Part shown: positions 26,349 through 35,623 of the stretch, piece by piece
Position numbering within the stretch: the stretch's first letter is position 1
How the letters are laid out: the number at the start of each line of letters is the position of its first letter
NCBI RefSeq assembly: GCF_030295385.1
Contig: NZ_AP027079.1
Span: 1,860,001 to 1,924,000 of the forward strand
DNA: 64,000 bases
Direction of reading: 5' to 3'
Origin: Geothrix oryzae
Lineage (GTDB): Bacteria; Acidobacteriota; Holophagae; Holophagales; Holophagaceae
The notes under the pieces: generated by a model
The model's database searches: none
Seen by the model: only the letters and a program-made list of their open reading frames with translations
What the model was told of the DNA's origin: nothing
Made by a program: the position numbers and the translations under genes

Positions 26349-28018
26349 GTCCCGCCTTGACGCCCTTTCCCCCTCTGGAGTCCATCCTGTTTCAGTCCCG
26401 CACCACCTTCCGCACCGCCGCCCTTCTGGGCCTCGTCGCCTCGCCCATCCTGGCCCAGGCGCCCCTGCTCCAGGATGGCGCCGAGGACCTCCGCCAGGCC
26501 CGGCTCGGCTGGACGGTGGGCGAGCCGGTGCCCCCTCCATTCCGCGTACCCTCCCTGGAAGTGGGCCTGGGCGCGGCCGGGTCCGAAGGCCTCTACGCGC
26601 CGCTCATCGGCGGCGAGGGGTTTGGTCACGGCATGCAGGGCTGGGGCGCCGGCCTCCAGGGGAAGTATTTCCGGGGCGGCTGGTCCCTCTCCGCCACCGC
26701 CGTGACCTTCCGCGATGGCACGGTCACCCGGGGCATCCTGCAGCGCGGCACCCTCGCCTACCAGACCCAGGGCGGCTGGCGCTTCGCCCTGGAGCAGAAT
26801 CCCTTCCAGTGGGGTTTCGGGCTCAATGGGGGCTATCTCATGGGCGACTCGGCCCGCCCCTTCCCGCGCGCCTCCGTATCCACGCCCGAAGCAGCCCTGC
26901 ACCTGTGGAGCGTTCCCCTGGGCCGCTGGTCCGCGGAATTCTTCTACGGGCGCCTGGAATGGAACCGTGACATCCCGGAGTGGATGAGCAACCGGCAGAC
27001 TCAGCTTTCCGCCAAGGCGTCCTCCGGTGACATCCGCCGGCCGGACTTGTCCGGCGCGAGGTTCACCGGGCGCTTCGGCCCCCATGTGGAGCTGAATCTC
27101 GCCGGGACTTCCATGTGGGGCGGCGTGGATCCCTCGGGCCGCAATCGTCAGCGGGGCTACACCTGGGACGACTACCTGCTGGGGTTCTTCGGCGCCGAGA
27201 ACATCGGCCGCAGCGAGGCCAGCGGCGGTCAGGGGCATTTCGACCTCAGCGGCTTCAAGCAGATCTCCATGGGCCACGCCATGGCCGAGGCCCGGGTGCG
27301 GATTCCCGCGCTGGCGAACTATGTGGGGGCCAAGGGCGCCTCCGTCTACCTGAGCCGCGGGTCGAAGAATGTCAACTGGCAGTGGAAGGACTTCCTGCGG
27401 CACCCGGGCGCGGCCATCCGCCGGGACCTCAGCAAGGACTGGGAGCTCATCAAGCGCGGCCGGGTCCGGGGCGGCGACTACATGGACAGCATCTGGGGAC
27501 GGGGTACCCGCGAGGCGGTGCCCACCCTCGAACACGCCAACGACATGCTGGGCCTTCAGCTGGTCTGGGAACGCTGGGACCTGGGCCTCGAATACGCCGA
27601 CACCGTGAACATCCCCGCCGATGGGGGCGGCTACCGGGTCTATTCCCACGGCACCTACCGGGCCGGTTATTCCCGGTACGGGGACTCCCTCGGCCTGCCC
27701 TTCGGCGGCGATGCCATCACCCGCACCGTGGATCTGGGCTTTCCGATGATCTGGGAGGGCAAGGGCCGCCTCAAGGTCGTGAGCGGGATCCGGGCCTTCC
27801 GGGACAACCTGGCCCTCTGGACGGCCACCCATCCTGGCCAAACACCCGAGCTGGACCGCTTCTGGTTCCTGCAGGCGGATGCGCAGTGGCGCACGCCCAA
27901 CGGCCGCGTGGGGGCCTCCATCTCCTCCGAGCGGGACCGCAATCTCCAGTTCGTCGCCGGAGCCTCGCCCCGCTGGGGCTGGGCCTTCAGCGTCTTCCAG
28001 TCGTTCCGGGTCTTCTGA
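26345..28018 (+). CDS. Wzi-like capsule assembly outer-membrane beta-barrel protein
   Basis: This 557-residue protein has a long signal peptide (hydrophobic part near 25-38, ending LAQA) and many alternating amphipathic strands with aromatic girdles, ending in Phe (SFRVF), as outer-membrane barrels do. Segments such as GTLAYQTQGGWRFALEQNPFQWG, WSAEFFYGRLEW and LTPHVEL-like strands fit the capsule-assembly Wzi family, which anchors polysaccharide at the cell surface. GTG 26345 overlaps the cyclophilin stop by four bases and no better start exists before the signal peptide. The context of gmd and sugar genes supports a surface-polysaccharide role. Confidence 0.75.
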   Translation: MSPALTPFPPLESILFQSRTTFRTAALLGLVASPILAQAPLLQDGAEDLRQARLGWTVGEPVPPPFRVPSLEVGLGAAGSEGLYAPLIGGEGFGHGMQGWGAGLQGKYFRGGWSLSATAVTFRDGTVTRGILQRGTLAYQTQGGWRFALEQNPFQWGFGLNGGYLMGDSARPFPRASVSTPEAALHLWSVPLGRWSAEFFYGRLEWNRDIPEWMSNRQTQLSAKASSGDIRRPDLSGARFTGRFGPHVELNLAGTSMWGGVDPSGRNRQRGYTWDDYLLGFFGAENIGRSEASGGQGHFDLSGFKQISMGHAMAEARVRIPALANYVGAKGASVYLSRGSKNVNWQWKDFLRHPGAAIRRDLSKDWELIKRGRVRGGDYMDSIWGRGTREAVPTLEHANDMLGLQLVWERWDLGLEYADTVNIPADGGGYRVYSHGTYRAGYSRYGDSLGLPFGGDAITRTVDLGFPMIWEGKGRLKVVSGIRAFRDNLALWTATHPGQTPELDRFWFLQADAQWRTPNGRVGASISSERDRNLQFVAGASPRWGWAFSVFQSFRVF

Positions 28019-28066
28019 GACCTTCTCCGGGCTGCGGTATCCTGAAGGCTCCACCTTGAGGTCCGA

Positions 28067-28729
28067 ATGGCGTTGTCCCGCGATCAACTCGTCCGCCGCG
28101 CGGCGCAGGAACTCCGTGATGGCTACTATGTGAACCTGGGCATCGGCATCCCCACCCTCATCGCCAGCGTGATCCCCCAGGGCATGGAGGTCGTCCTCCA
28201 GAGCGAGAACGGCCTCCTGGGCATCGGTCCCTTCCCGGTTCCCGACGAGGTCGATGCGGATCTCATCAATGCCGGCAAGCAGACGGTGACGGCCGCGCCG
28301 GGCGCCAGCTTCTTCAGCAGCGCCGACAGCTTCGCCATGATCCGGGGCGGCAAGATCGACCTCAGCATCCTGGGCGCCATGCAGGTGGACATGGAGGGCA
28401 ACCTCGCCAACTGGATGATCCCGGGAAAGATGGTGAAGGGCATGGGGGGCGCCATGGACCTCGTCGCCGCCGCGAAGCGCGTGGTCGTGGTCATGGAGCA
28501 CACCAACAAGGACGGCGAGTTCAAGATCCTCCGCAAGTGCAACCTGCCCCTCACCGGGCAGCGCTGCGTGCACCGCATCATCACCGATCTGGCCGTCATC
28601 GATGTGGTGCCCGGCCGCGAGGGGCTGCGGCTGGTGGAGACGGCCCCCGGCGTCACCCGCGAGGAAGTCCAGGCCCGGACGGAGCCTCCGCTGGTGATGG
28701 ACCGCGTCACCGAAATGACTGGCCTCTGA
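28067..28729 (+). CDS. scoB: 3-oxoacid CoA-transferase subunit B (orphan)
   Basis: This 220-residue protein is the beta subunit of a succinyl-CoA:3-ketoacid or acetoacetate CoA-transferase. It carries the catalytic-glutamate motif QSENGLLG, the N-terminal [11 protein letters not shown], the oxyanion region [15 protein letters not shown] and [12 protein letters not shown]. Subunit B needs subunit A for activity, yet no A-subunit gene is adjacent or anywhere in the window. Upstream is the Wzi-like gene (48-base gap), downstream a small lipoprotein. Length is normal and the reading frame intact, so the partner is probably encoded elsewhere. Confidence 0.92.
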   Translation: MALSRDQLVRRAAQELRDGYYVNLGIGIPTLIASVIPQGMEVVLQSENGLLGIGPFPVPDEVDADLINAGKQTVTAAPGASFFSSADSFAMIRGGKIDLSILGAMQVDMEGNLANWMIPGKMVKGMGGAMDLVAAAKRVVVVMEHTNKDGEFKILRKCNLPLTGQRCVHRIITDLAVIDVVPGREGLRLVETAPGVTREEVQARTEPPLVMDRVTEMTGL

Positions 28730-28736
28730 GGTCCCC

Positions 28737-29084
28737 ATGCTGATCCGCGCCCTCCCCGTCCTCTCCCTCCTGCTGGCCTTCGCCTGCAACACCCCGGGAA
28801 CCACTGTGCCCGCCGAGCCCTTCAAGCCTTCCATCAGCCTGCGCCCCGTCGCCATCAGCCTCGCCAAGGGAGCCACCCAGATCTTCCAGGCGGAGGTCAA
28901 CTATCCCGAAGGCCAGCGCCCCCTCCGGCAACCCGTGGCCTGGACGGTGGTGGAACCCGAAGGCGGCACCATCACGGCGGCGGGCCACTACACCGCTCCC
29001 GCCACGGCCGGCACCTTCCATGTGCGGGTGACGCGCGAGGACTTCCCGGAGCTGACGGCCACGGCCACGGTGACGGTGAACTGA
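28737..29084 (+). CDS. Small lipoprotein with bacterial Ig-like domain
   Basis: This 115-residue protein has a lipoprotein signal (hydrophobic 4-15, acylation site C17 in AFACNT) and one Ig-like beta-sandwich domain. The pattern VAWTVVEPEGGTITAAGHYTAP followed by GTFHVRVT resembles Big_2-like repeats found in adhesins and surface proteins. It is probably periplasmic or outer-membrane anchored. The TGA stop shares its last A with the pyrD start codon (one-base overlap). No enzymatic motif is seen. Confidence 0.75.
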   Translation: MLIRALPVLSLLLAFACNTPGTTVPAEPFKPSISLRPVAISLAKGATQIFQAEVNYPEGQRPLRQPVAWTVVEPEGGTITAAGHYTAPATAGTFHVRVTREDFPELTATATVTVN

Positions 29085-30112
29085 TGGATCTGTACGGCGC
29101 CCTGCGCCCGCTGGTCTTCCGCCTCGATCCCGAAACCGCCCACAACCTGGCCTTCTGGCTGGGGGAGCGCGTCTGCGCCTGGCCCCGCCTGCCGGAACCG
29201 ACCTATCCTCCTGCTCTCCGACGCTCCGCTTTCGGCCTGGATTTTCCTTCGCCCCTGGGGCTTGCCGCGGGGCTCGACAAGGGCGCCACCCTGCTCCCCC
29301 TCTGGAAAGCCGTGGGCTTCGGCCATGTGGAGATCGGCACGGTCACGCCCCGGCCCCAGCCCGGAAACCCCAGGCCCCGCCTGTTCCGCTTTCCCGAGGC
29401 GGGATTGATCCTCAACCGCATGGGCTTCAACAGCGAGGGCGCCGAGATCGTGGGCGCCCGCCTGCGGCGGCGTCCGGCGGGGCTCATCGTGGGAGGCAAC
29501 CTCGGCAAGAACAAGGAAACGCCCGAGGCGCTGGCCCTGGACGACTACCGCGCCGCCTATCGCCTCATCGCGCCACGGGTGGACTACATCGCCCTCAATG
29601 TGAGCAGCCCCAATACGCCGGGCCTGCGCAACCTCCAGGCCCCCGAGGCTCTGAAGCCCCTACTGGAAGGCATGCTCGGACTGCGGAAGGAGATGGGCCT
29701 CGAACGCCAGCCGCTCCTGCTCAAGCTCGCGCCGGATCTGGCTCCCGAGGACCTGGATGCCATCGTCGAAGTGGCCGTGGCCTCAGGCATCTCGGGGCTC
29801 ATCGCCACCAACACCACCCTGGATCGGGGCGTGGTGGCAGAGCCCCTGCGGGCCCTCGTCGAGGCCAAGGGGGCCGGCGGCCTCAGCGGCGCCCCCCTCA
29901 AAGCCAAGGCCCGGGAAGTCCGGCGCCGCATCCTGGCTGCCCTCCGGGGCCGCCTGCCCCTGGTGGCCTGCGGCGGCCTGGGGTCGGCCGGAGATGTGCA
30001 GGGGGCCCTGGAGGACGGGGCTGCCCTGGCCCAGATCTACAGCGCCCTCATCTTCGAAGGGCCGGCGCTCATCTCGCGGATCCACCGGGGATTGACATCG
30101 CAGGACCTCTGA
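29084..30112 (+). CDS. pyrD: Dihydroorotate dehydrogenase (quinone), class 2
   Basis: This 342-residue membrane-associated flavoenzyme oxidises dihydroorotate to orotate in pyrimidine synthesis and feeds electrons to quinone. Class 2 is shown by the N-terminal amphipathic extension (RPLVFRLDPETAHNLAFW), the PLGLAAGLDKGA and GTVTPRPQPGNPRPRLFR motifs, NRMGFNS, and the catalytic serine in NVSSPNTPGLR. The FMN-binding TNTTLDR and GGLGSAGDV are intact. It overlaps the lipoprotein gene by one base and precedes mqnE by 53 bases. Menaquinone made by the MqnE route is a plausible acceptor. Confidence 0.95.
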   Translation: MDLYGALRPLVFRLDPETAHNLAFWLGERVCAWPRLPEPTYPPALRRSAFGLDFPSPLGLAAGLDKGATLLPLWKAVGFGHVEIGTVTPRPQPGNPRPRLFRFPEAGLILNRMGFNSEGAEIVGARLRRRPAGLIVGGNLGKNKETPEALALDDYRAAYRLIAPRVDYIALNVSSPNTPGLRNLQAPEALKPLLEGMLGLRKEMGLERQPLLLKLAPDLAPEDLDAIVEVAVASGISGLIATNTTLDRGVVAEPLRALVEAKGAGGLSGAPLKAKAREVRRRILAALRGRLPLVACGGLGSAGDVQGALEDGAALAQIYSALIFEGPALISRIHRGLTSQDL

Positions 30113-30165
30113 ATCGCGCTCGGAGCAGCGTCCCGGCGGCGCTACACTGGAGGGCCGAGGTTTCG

Positions 30166-31293
30166 ATGTTGTCACTGCAATCGAGAATCCGTGACCCCCG
30201 CCTGCTGCCCCTGGCCGACAAGGTGCTGCACGGTGAGCGCCTGTCCTTCGACGACGGTCTGCTGCTCTACGAGAGCCCCGACCTGACGGGCATCGGCGCC
30301 ATGGCCCACCATGTGCGCCTCCAGAAGAATGGCCGGGCCGCCTTCTATGTCATGAGCCGCCGCCTGTCCTATACCAATGTCTGCTTCACCCACTGCCAGT
30401 TCTGCGCCTTCCAGGCCAAGCCGGGCGATCCCCGGGCCTACGCCCTCTCGGCCGAGCAGATCATCGCGGAGCTCGAGAAACCCGAGAATGCGGGTGTGCG
30501 CGAGCTGCACATGACCTCGGGCCACAACCCGAAGCTCAAGATCGACTACTTCGAGGACCTGTTCACCAAGATCAAGGCGCGCTTCCCGTCCATCCACCTC
30601 AAGGTCTTCACCATGATCGAGATGGACTACTACGCCCGCATCTCGGGCCTCAGCACCGAGGCCTTCCTGGACCGCTGCATGGCCGCGGGCCTGGAGAGCT
30701 GCCCCGGCGGCGGCGCGGAGATCTTCGATGAAGCCCTGCGCGAGCAGATCTGCATCGGCAAGAAGGACGCCCAGGTGTGGCTCGACACGGCCGAACTCTG
30801 CCACCGCAAGGGCCTGCCCACGAACTGCACCATGCTCTATGGCCACATCGAGGAACCGCGCCACCGGGTGGACCACCTGCTGCGCCTGCGGGACCTGCAG
30901 GACCGCTCCCAGGCCGCGGGCTACCAGGGCTTCCTGGCCTTCATCCCCCTGGCCTACCAGAACGAGGACAACGAGCTGAGCGCCACCCATGTCATCCACG
31001 AGACCACGGGCACCCAGGATCTCCGCGAGATCGCCGTGGCCCGCCTGCTCCTCGACAACATCCCGCACATCAAGGCCTACTGGGTGATGATCTCGCCGGG
31101 CCTGGCCCAGGCGGGCCTCAGCTACGGCGCCGATGATGTGGACGGCACCGTCATCGCCGAGGAGATCGCCCACGACGCCGGTGCCAAGACGCCCCAGGGC
31201 CTGACACGCGGCGAGCTGGTGCGACTCATCGAGGAGGCCGGCTTCGAGGCCCTGGAGCGCGACAACCTCTACAACACCTACGCCCAGGTCTAA
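30166..31293 (+). CDS. mqnE: Aminofutalosine synthase (radical SAM)
   Basis: This 375-residue radical-SAM enzyme joins 3-[(1-carboxyvinyl)oxy]benzoate to SAM-derived adenosine in the futalosine pathway of menaquinone synthesis. The cluster motif is CFTHCQFC (C73, C77, C80). ESCPGGGAEIF distinguishes MqnE from the related MqnC and from CofH. Other conserved parts are LHMTSGHNP and the terminal NLYNTY. No other mqn gene is in the window. Its end overlaps by four bases the end of a convergent gene. Confidence 0.92.
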   Translation: MLSLQSRIRDPRLLPLADKVLHGERLSFDDGLLLYESPDLTGIGAMAHHVRLQKNGRAAFYVMSRRLSYTNVCFTHCQFCAFQAKPGDPRAYALSAEQIIAELEKPENAGVRELHMTSGHNPKLKIDYFEDLFTKIKARFPSIHLKVFTMIEMDYYARISGLSTEAFLDRCMAAGLESCPGGGAEIFDEALREQICIGKKDAQVWLDTAELCHRKGLPTNCTMLYGHIEEPRHRVDHLLRLRDLQDRSQAAGYQGFLAFIPLAYQNEDNELSATHVIHETTGTQDLREIAVARLLLDNIPHIKAYWVMISPGLAQAGLSYGADDVDGTVIAEEIAHDAGAKTPQGLTRGELVRLIEEAGFEALERDNLYNTYAQV

Positions 31294-32492
31294 TCGACCT
31301 TGCGCTTCTCGTAGACTTTCGCCGGATCCAGGGCGAAGGCGTACCGGCTGGTCCAGAGGCGGTCGTGGATGCGGGCCGCCTGGGCCGCCAAGGGCGAGTC
31401 ACGGAAGATCAGCTCGATGTTCCGGGAGTCGGTGAAGTAGCTCTCCTCCCAGTTGCTGGTGCCCAGCACCAGGTGCGTCTCATCCACCACGAGGTATTTG
31501 CTGTGGATCGTGCGGGCGTAGGGGATGTGGCCCTCCTTCGCCTCCGGGATGGGCGCGACCTTCACCTCGAGGTTCGGGATCAGCGCGAGGGCCTTCAGGT
31601 GCGGGAGGGCCCGACCGCCCAGCACCCAGTCCGAGACCAGCAGGCGCACCTTCACGCCCCGCACGGCCGCGGCCCTGAGGGCGTCATCCAGCACCGGCCA
31701 GAAGCGGTCCTGGCCCGCCACCGGCGAATAGGTCAGCAGCTGCACCCGCACGGTCTGTTTCGCCTGGGCGATGAGTTCCACCAGGGCCTCAATGGAAGGG
31801 CGGATGTCCTTCGGCGTGAGGAAGGGCGGACTGGCCACCAGCTCCACCTGCGGACGGGCCGACACCGGCGCTGGAGTCGGAAGGTCCGGGAGCTTTCCGG
31901 TTCCGGCGAAGGTCCAGTCCACGGCGAACAGCTGCGCGAGCCGGGTGACGATCCGGGCGTCGGAAGTCCGCACGCCCAGCTCGTGGATGTGCTCCAGGGC
32001 CCGCCAGTCGAAGTTCTGGCTGCCCAGGAAGGCCACCTGGCCATCCACCACGAAATACTTGGCGTGGAGGATTCCCCTGGAGACCCCCGCCAGATCGAAG
32101 CTGCGCACCTGGGCGCCGGGAATGTGGCGAAGGCGCGCCACTGACGCCGGATCCTGGTCCAGCATCTTCGAGGAGAGCAGGAAACGCACCTTCACGCCGC
32201 GGGCCCCCGCCTTCTCCAGTTCCACCAGCACGGGTTCGAGGGCGCTGCCCGGACGGCTGGTGACATAGAACTCCGCGGCATCGATGCTCGTCCGCGCGCC
32301 GCGGACCAGGTCGACCCAGACATCCTTGGCGAAGGGCAGTGCCGGGTCCGCCAGGTCCGTCTCCGCGGGGATCGACTGCACCAGGCGGGTGGCAGGCGCT
32401 GGAGGCTCGCTCCCGGGTTGCGCCAGCGCAGACTGGGGGATGCCGAGGCACCAGGCGGTGGCGAAGGTCAGAAGCAGGGGACGGAAGGTCAT
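31290..32492 (-). CDS. Secreted phospholipase D-like protein with two HKD motifs
   Basis: This 400-residue protein has a signal peptide (about 1-24, ending ALAQ) and two phospholipase-D domains. Both HxKx4D motifs are intact: H143/K145/D150 (HAKYFVVDGQ, followed by GSQNFD) and H330/K332/D337 (HSKYLVVDETH, followed by GTSNWEE). The family includes phospholipases, cardiolipin synthases and nucleases; lack of membrane helices beyond the signal and the export signal favour a periplasmic hydrolase or nuclease. The substrate cannot be read from sequence. It is divergent from the cyclo-ligase gene at 32558. Confidence 0.85.
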   Translation of the reverse strand: MTFRPLLLTFATAWCLGIPQSALAQPGSEPPAPATRLVQSIPAETDLADPALPFAKDVWVDLVRGARTSIDAAEFYVTSRPGSALEPVLVELEKAGARGVKVRFLLSSKMLDQDPASVARLRHIPGAQVRSFDLAGVSRGILHAKYFVVDGQVAFLGSQNFDWRALEHIHELGVRTSDARIVTRLAQLFAVDWTFAGTGKLPDLPTPAPVSARPQVELVASPPFLTPKDIRPSIEALVELIAQAKQTVRVQLLTYSPVAGQDRFWPVLDDALRAAAVRGVKVRLLVSDWVLGGRALPHLKALALIPNLEVKVAPIPEAKEGHIPYARTIHSKYLVVDETHLVLGTSNWEESYFTDSRNIELIFRDSPLAAQAARIHDRLWTSRYAFALDPAKVYEKRKVD

Positions 32493-32557
32493 GGCATCAC
32501 TCCAGCTGCGAGGATACTCCGTTGACGCAGGCCCTTCGCCCCTGCTGAGGTGAGGGC

Positions 32558-33115
32558 ATGGACACCAAGGCCGAGTTCCGCGCCCACCTGAAGACCCGCC
32601 GGGACGCGCTGCCCGCAGAGGCGCGCGAGGCCTGGTCCAAGGCCACCGCCGGGCATCTGGACCCCCTCTGCCGTCAGCGGCGCGTCACCCGCATCGGCGC
32701 CTTCTGGCCCTTCGGCTCGGAGATCGACCTGCGCCCTGCCGTGGCCGCTCACCCGGACTGGCTGTGGTTCTTCCCGCGCGTGGCCTCCACCCAGCCCCCC
32801 CGGCTGGCCTGGGGCACGGAGCCGCTGGAAAAGGGCCATTGGGGCCTCCTGGAGCCGGCCCTGGCCCAGCACTTCCTCCCGCCGGTGCAGCTGCTGCTGG
32901 TGCCGGGCCTCGCGTTCGACGACGAGGGCTACCGCATCGGCTATGGCCGGGGGTTCTACGATGCGCTGCTGGCGAAACTGCCGGAGGAGGTGCTCACCGT
33001 GGGCGTGGGCTTTGAAGCACAGATGCACCTTCCCGTCCCCGTGGATCCCCACGACTGGCCCGTGCAGGCGCTCCTGAGCGAGCGCGGCCTGCGCCTTCTG
33101 AATGCCGGAGGCTGA
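32558..33115 (+). CDS. 5-formyltetrahydrofolate cyclo-ligase
   Basis: This 185-residue enzyme turns 5-formyl-THF into 5,10-methenyl-THF with ATP. The family signature GYGRGFYDALL lies near residues 128-138, preceded by LLVPGLAFDDEGYRIG. The N-terminal basic region RAHLKTRRDALPAE and the mid part RIGAFWPFGSEIDLRP are typical of the YgfA/MTHFS family. It is a single gene between the divergent phospholipase-like gene and the convergent FHA/GAF gene. Together with FtcD elsewhere in the window it serves one-carbon metabolism. Confidence 0.93.
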   Translation: MDTKAEFRAHLKTRRDALPAEAREAWSKATAGHLDPLCRQRRVTRIGAFWPFGSEIDLRPAVAAHPDWLWFFPRVASTQPPRLAWGTEPLEKGHWGLLEPALAQHFLPPVQLLLVPGLAFDDEGYRIGYGRGFYDALLAKLPEEVLTVGVGFEAQMHLPVPVDPHDWPVQALLSERGLRLLNAGG

Positions 33116-33123
33116 AGGTTCCC

Positions 33124-35232
33124 CTACCCCAGCTTCAGGATGCTCGAGCCGTCCGCGTAGTCTTCCGTGGGCGTCTCCCGCATTTTCTGGAGCACCTGCA
33201 CCAGGGCGCGGATGCGGTCGACCATGTCCCCGATCTTGGCCAGCTTGGCCTCTTCGGGGTATTTGCGCTGGAGCATCTCCACCTGCATGGAGATGATCGC
33301 CAGGGGATTGTTGATCTCATGCTTGAGGGTGCCCGCCATCTGGCGGAAGGACTCCAGCCGCTCGGCGGCCAGGGCCCGCTGCTGCAGCTCCGTGTGTCCC
33401 CGGAGCACCTGAAGACGATGGTACAGGGCCTCCCAGCGGAAGCCCTCGGCCAGCCAATCCGTCGCCCCCGCCTCGATGAGCCGCGAGGTTTCGTCCTCGC
33501 TGGAGCGCACCACCAGGATGGGCGTGGTGGCGAAGGAGGGATGCTGCCGGTAGGCCCGGATCGTCGATTCCAGCTCTGGGTTGCCTTTGGCGTCGATCAC
33601 CAGGAAACGGAACTTGGGCAGGGGCGGCGGGGGCGGCTGGGTTTCGAGAGGATGCAGCAGCAGATCCCCGGCTTCGGCCACGGTCTGGAACAGCCCCAGC
33701 AGGCCGAGTTCATCGCTGACGAGGCCCAGCAATGGCCGGCTGGGCTCCTCGGGCATGGCGTCGGGTCCCTCGGGCAGGTAGAGATCCAGGGCCTGGTCCG
33801 CCCACTGCCACCGGAGCCCCGCATCCTGCAGCACGCGCTGGGTCCACGGATCGGAGGCGGGGGCGTGCAGCCCCGGGGGCAGCCCCAGCCGCAGGATGTG
33901 GAAGCCGCGTTCCTGGTCCCACCGGGCGGAAATTTCCATGCCGGGAGACAGCTGCATGAGCATGAGCTCGACGAGACCGGCCAGGGCCGGGATGAGGGGG
34001 CCCCCCGGCATCCAGACGAACCCCTGGGGCGGATCCGACCAGCGCAGGGTCACCCGGCGGAGGGTGATGAGGGCCTCCCAGCGCCGGGCCAGATCCTCCT
34101 GTAGGGACGAGAGCGGAAAAGGATGGCCCGTGGTCGAGGCGGCCGCCTCGGGCAGGCCCTCGCGATGCCCATGGTCCAGCAGGGTGGTGAGCTGGTCCAG
34201 CTGGCCCCGGATGGCCTCGCCCGCCGCCGCCGGTAGCTCCTCCGCCCAGCCCTGGATGCGCCGCAGGGGGACGGCCATGGCCGCGAGCAGCTCGCCATGC
34301 CGGTCCATCTCGCGCTGGCGCTCGTTCCTAAGGCGCAGCAGCTCACCCTGCTGTTCCGCCTGGCTGAGGGCCCGCCGCTGGAGCATGGCCTGGCGGAGGG
34401 CCAGAGAGCCCTGGCGCACGAAGGCCTGGAAGATGGCCAGGTCGAAGCGGCTGAAGGGCCTTCCCGCGGATTCGCGGTCCAGGTAGAGCGCGCCCAGGAT
34501 GTCGCCTTCATCGATCATGGGGGCGCAGAGCAGCGACCCACGGTGCAGCTCCACCAGGCTCAATCCGCCGAACCGGGGGTCGGCCAGGGGCCGGTTGGAC
34601 AGCACGGCCGTGTGCTCCTGGGCCACATAGTCGAGCACGGAGCGGGACAGCCCGATGCCCTCCTGCACATCCCCGACGCGATGGACCGTGCGCCAGCCGC
34701 CCTCCTTCAGCCTCATCACCAGGAAGCCCCGGTCGCCGGCCAGGAGGCGGAGGGATTCCTCCAGGAGGCCCCGCACCTGGGCATCGGAATCCATCTCGCG
34801 CAGAAGCCGTTCGGTGGATCGGTACAGCAGCTCGACGCCCCGGATCAGCACCATCGCCTGGGCCGGCTCGGGCTGGACCTCCTGGAAGAGATCCCCCACC
34901 CGCTCGGCGAAAGTGGTGCCGTCCAGCCCCGGGAAACCGGCGGTGAAGGTCACATGCCACCCGCCCAGCGACAGCTCATCCCCGTCCTGCAGGGTGTTGC
35001 CCTGGGGGCGGTTGAGGGGCAGGCCGTTCAGGGTGGTGCCGTTGGCCGAATCGAGGTCCTTCACCCACCAGACCTCGCCGATGCGCCTCAACTCGGCATG
35101 GGTCCGGGACAGGCTGCCGAAGGCGGGCTGGGCCACGGCGCAGGCCATGGGATCACGGCCCAGGATGCAGGGATCTTCCGTGATCGCATGTCGGAAGCGC
35201 TGGCTTCCCTCCATCCAGGACAGATACGGCAT
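33124..35232 (-). CDS. FHA-GAF signalling protein ending in a phosphoacceptor domain without ATPase
   Basis: This 702-residue cytoplasmic protein has an unusual domain order. Residues about 20-95 form an FHA domain (ILGRDP, SLSRTHAEL, DSANGTTLNG), which binds phosphothreonine. A GAF domain follows (about 125-285; GSLLCAPMIDEGDILGALYLD), then a coiled coil, a region of degenerate kinase-core look (about 320-500), and a receiver-like fold (about 505-620; FLVIDAKGN) whose usual lysine is not evident. The last 80 residues hold a HisKA-type helix with H638 in LKHEINNPLAI, but the protein stops at SSILKLG with no ATPase domain after it. It may be phosphorylated in trans. The end is a clean stop, not an obvious frameshift. 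Confidence 0.8.
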   Translation of the reverse strand: MPYLSWMEGSQRFRHAITEDPCILGRDPMACAVAQPAFGSLSRTHAELRRIGEVWWVKDLDSANGTTLNGLPLNRPQGNTLQDGDELSLGGWHVTFTAGFPGLDGTTFAERVGDLFQEVQPEPAQAMVLIRGVELLYRSTERLLREMDSDAQVRGLLEESLRLLAGDRGFLVMRLKEGGWRTVHRVGDVQEGIGLSRSVLDYVAQEHTAVLSNRPLADPRFGGLSLVELHRGSLLCAPMIDEGDILGALYLDRESAGRPFSRFDLAIFQAFVRQGSLALRQAMLQRRALSQAEQQGELLRLRNERQREMDRHGELLAAMAVPLRRIQGWAEELPAAAGEAIRGQLDQLTTLLDHGHREGLPEAAASTTGHPFPLSSLQEDLARRWEALITLRRVTLRWSDPPQGFVWMPGGPLIPALAGLVELMLMQLSPGMEISARWDQERGFHILRLGLPPGLHAPASDPWTQRVLQDAGLRWQWADQALDLYLPEGPDAMPEEPSRPLLGLVSDELGLLGLFQTVAEAGDLLLHPLETQPPPPPLPKFRFLVIDAKGNPELESTIRAYRQHPSFATTPILVVRSSEDETSRLIEAGATDWLAEGFRWEALYHRLQVLRGHTELQQRALAAERLESFRQMAGTLKHEINNPLAIISMQVEMLQRKYPEEAKLAKIGDMVDRIRALVQVLQKMRETPTEDYADGSSILKLG

Positions 35233-35279
35233 CCAGCCCCCCCACTGTCCTCTTTCGGCGGATGCCGGCCAATCCTGAA

Positions 35280-35579
35280 TCAGGAAGGCAAAGGATATCG
35301 CGTGTCGTGGGTCCGGCTGGGGCGGAAGAAGAGCATGGTGTGGCCGATGGTCCAGACATGCTCCAGGCCCGCAACCGCCGCGCAGAGGGCCTTGGCGGCG
35401 GTGCCTTCATCCTCGAAGCTGTTGGGGTTGATCTTGACTTTTACAAGTTCCAGGCTGTCGACCATCACATCGAGTTCGGCGGCCTGGGCAGGCGTCACGC
35501 CCCCCTTGCCCACATGCATGACGGGCTTGAGCTTGTGGGCCTGGGCCTTGAGGAACTGGCGTTGTTTGGGCGTAAGCAT
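35280..35579 (-). CDS. yhbY: YhbY-family RNA-binding protein
   Basis: This 99-residue protein is a single CRM domain that binds pre-50S ribosomal particles. The start LTPKQRQFLKAQAHKLKPV, the GKGGVTPAQ loop and the ELVKVKI strand followed by a late GHTMLFFRPS match YhbY closely. It sits alone, divergent from the M64 peptidase gene and 47 bases upstream of the FHA protein on the same strand. Length is normal. Confidence 0.93.
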   Translation of the reverse strand: MLTPKQRQFLKAQAHKLKPVMHVGKGGVTPAQAAELDVMVDSLELVKVKINPNSFEDEGTAAKALCAAVAGLEHVWTIGHTMLFFRPSRTHDTRYPLPS

Positions 35580-35623
35580 CGGGTCTCCGGCCTTCCAGTC
35601 TATCCTCGATGGCGAGGTGTCCC

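Noticed and set aside
26021-28900. Very long minus-strand open frame (over 950 codons)
   Set aside because: It lies opposite the cyclophilin, Wzi-like and CoA-transferase genes, has biased His/Gly/Ala/Asp composition and no recognisable motif; it is a high-GC shadow.
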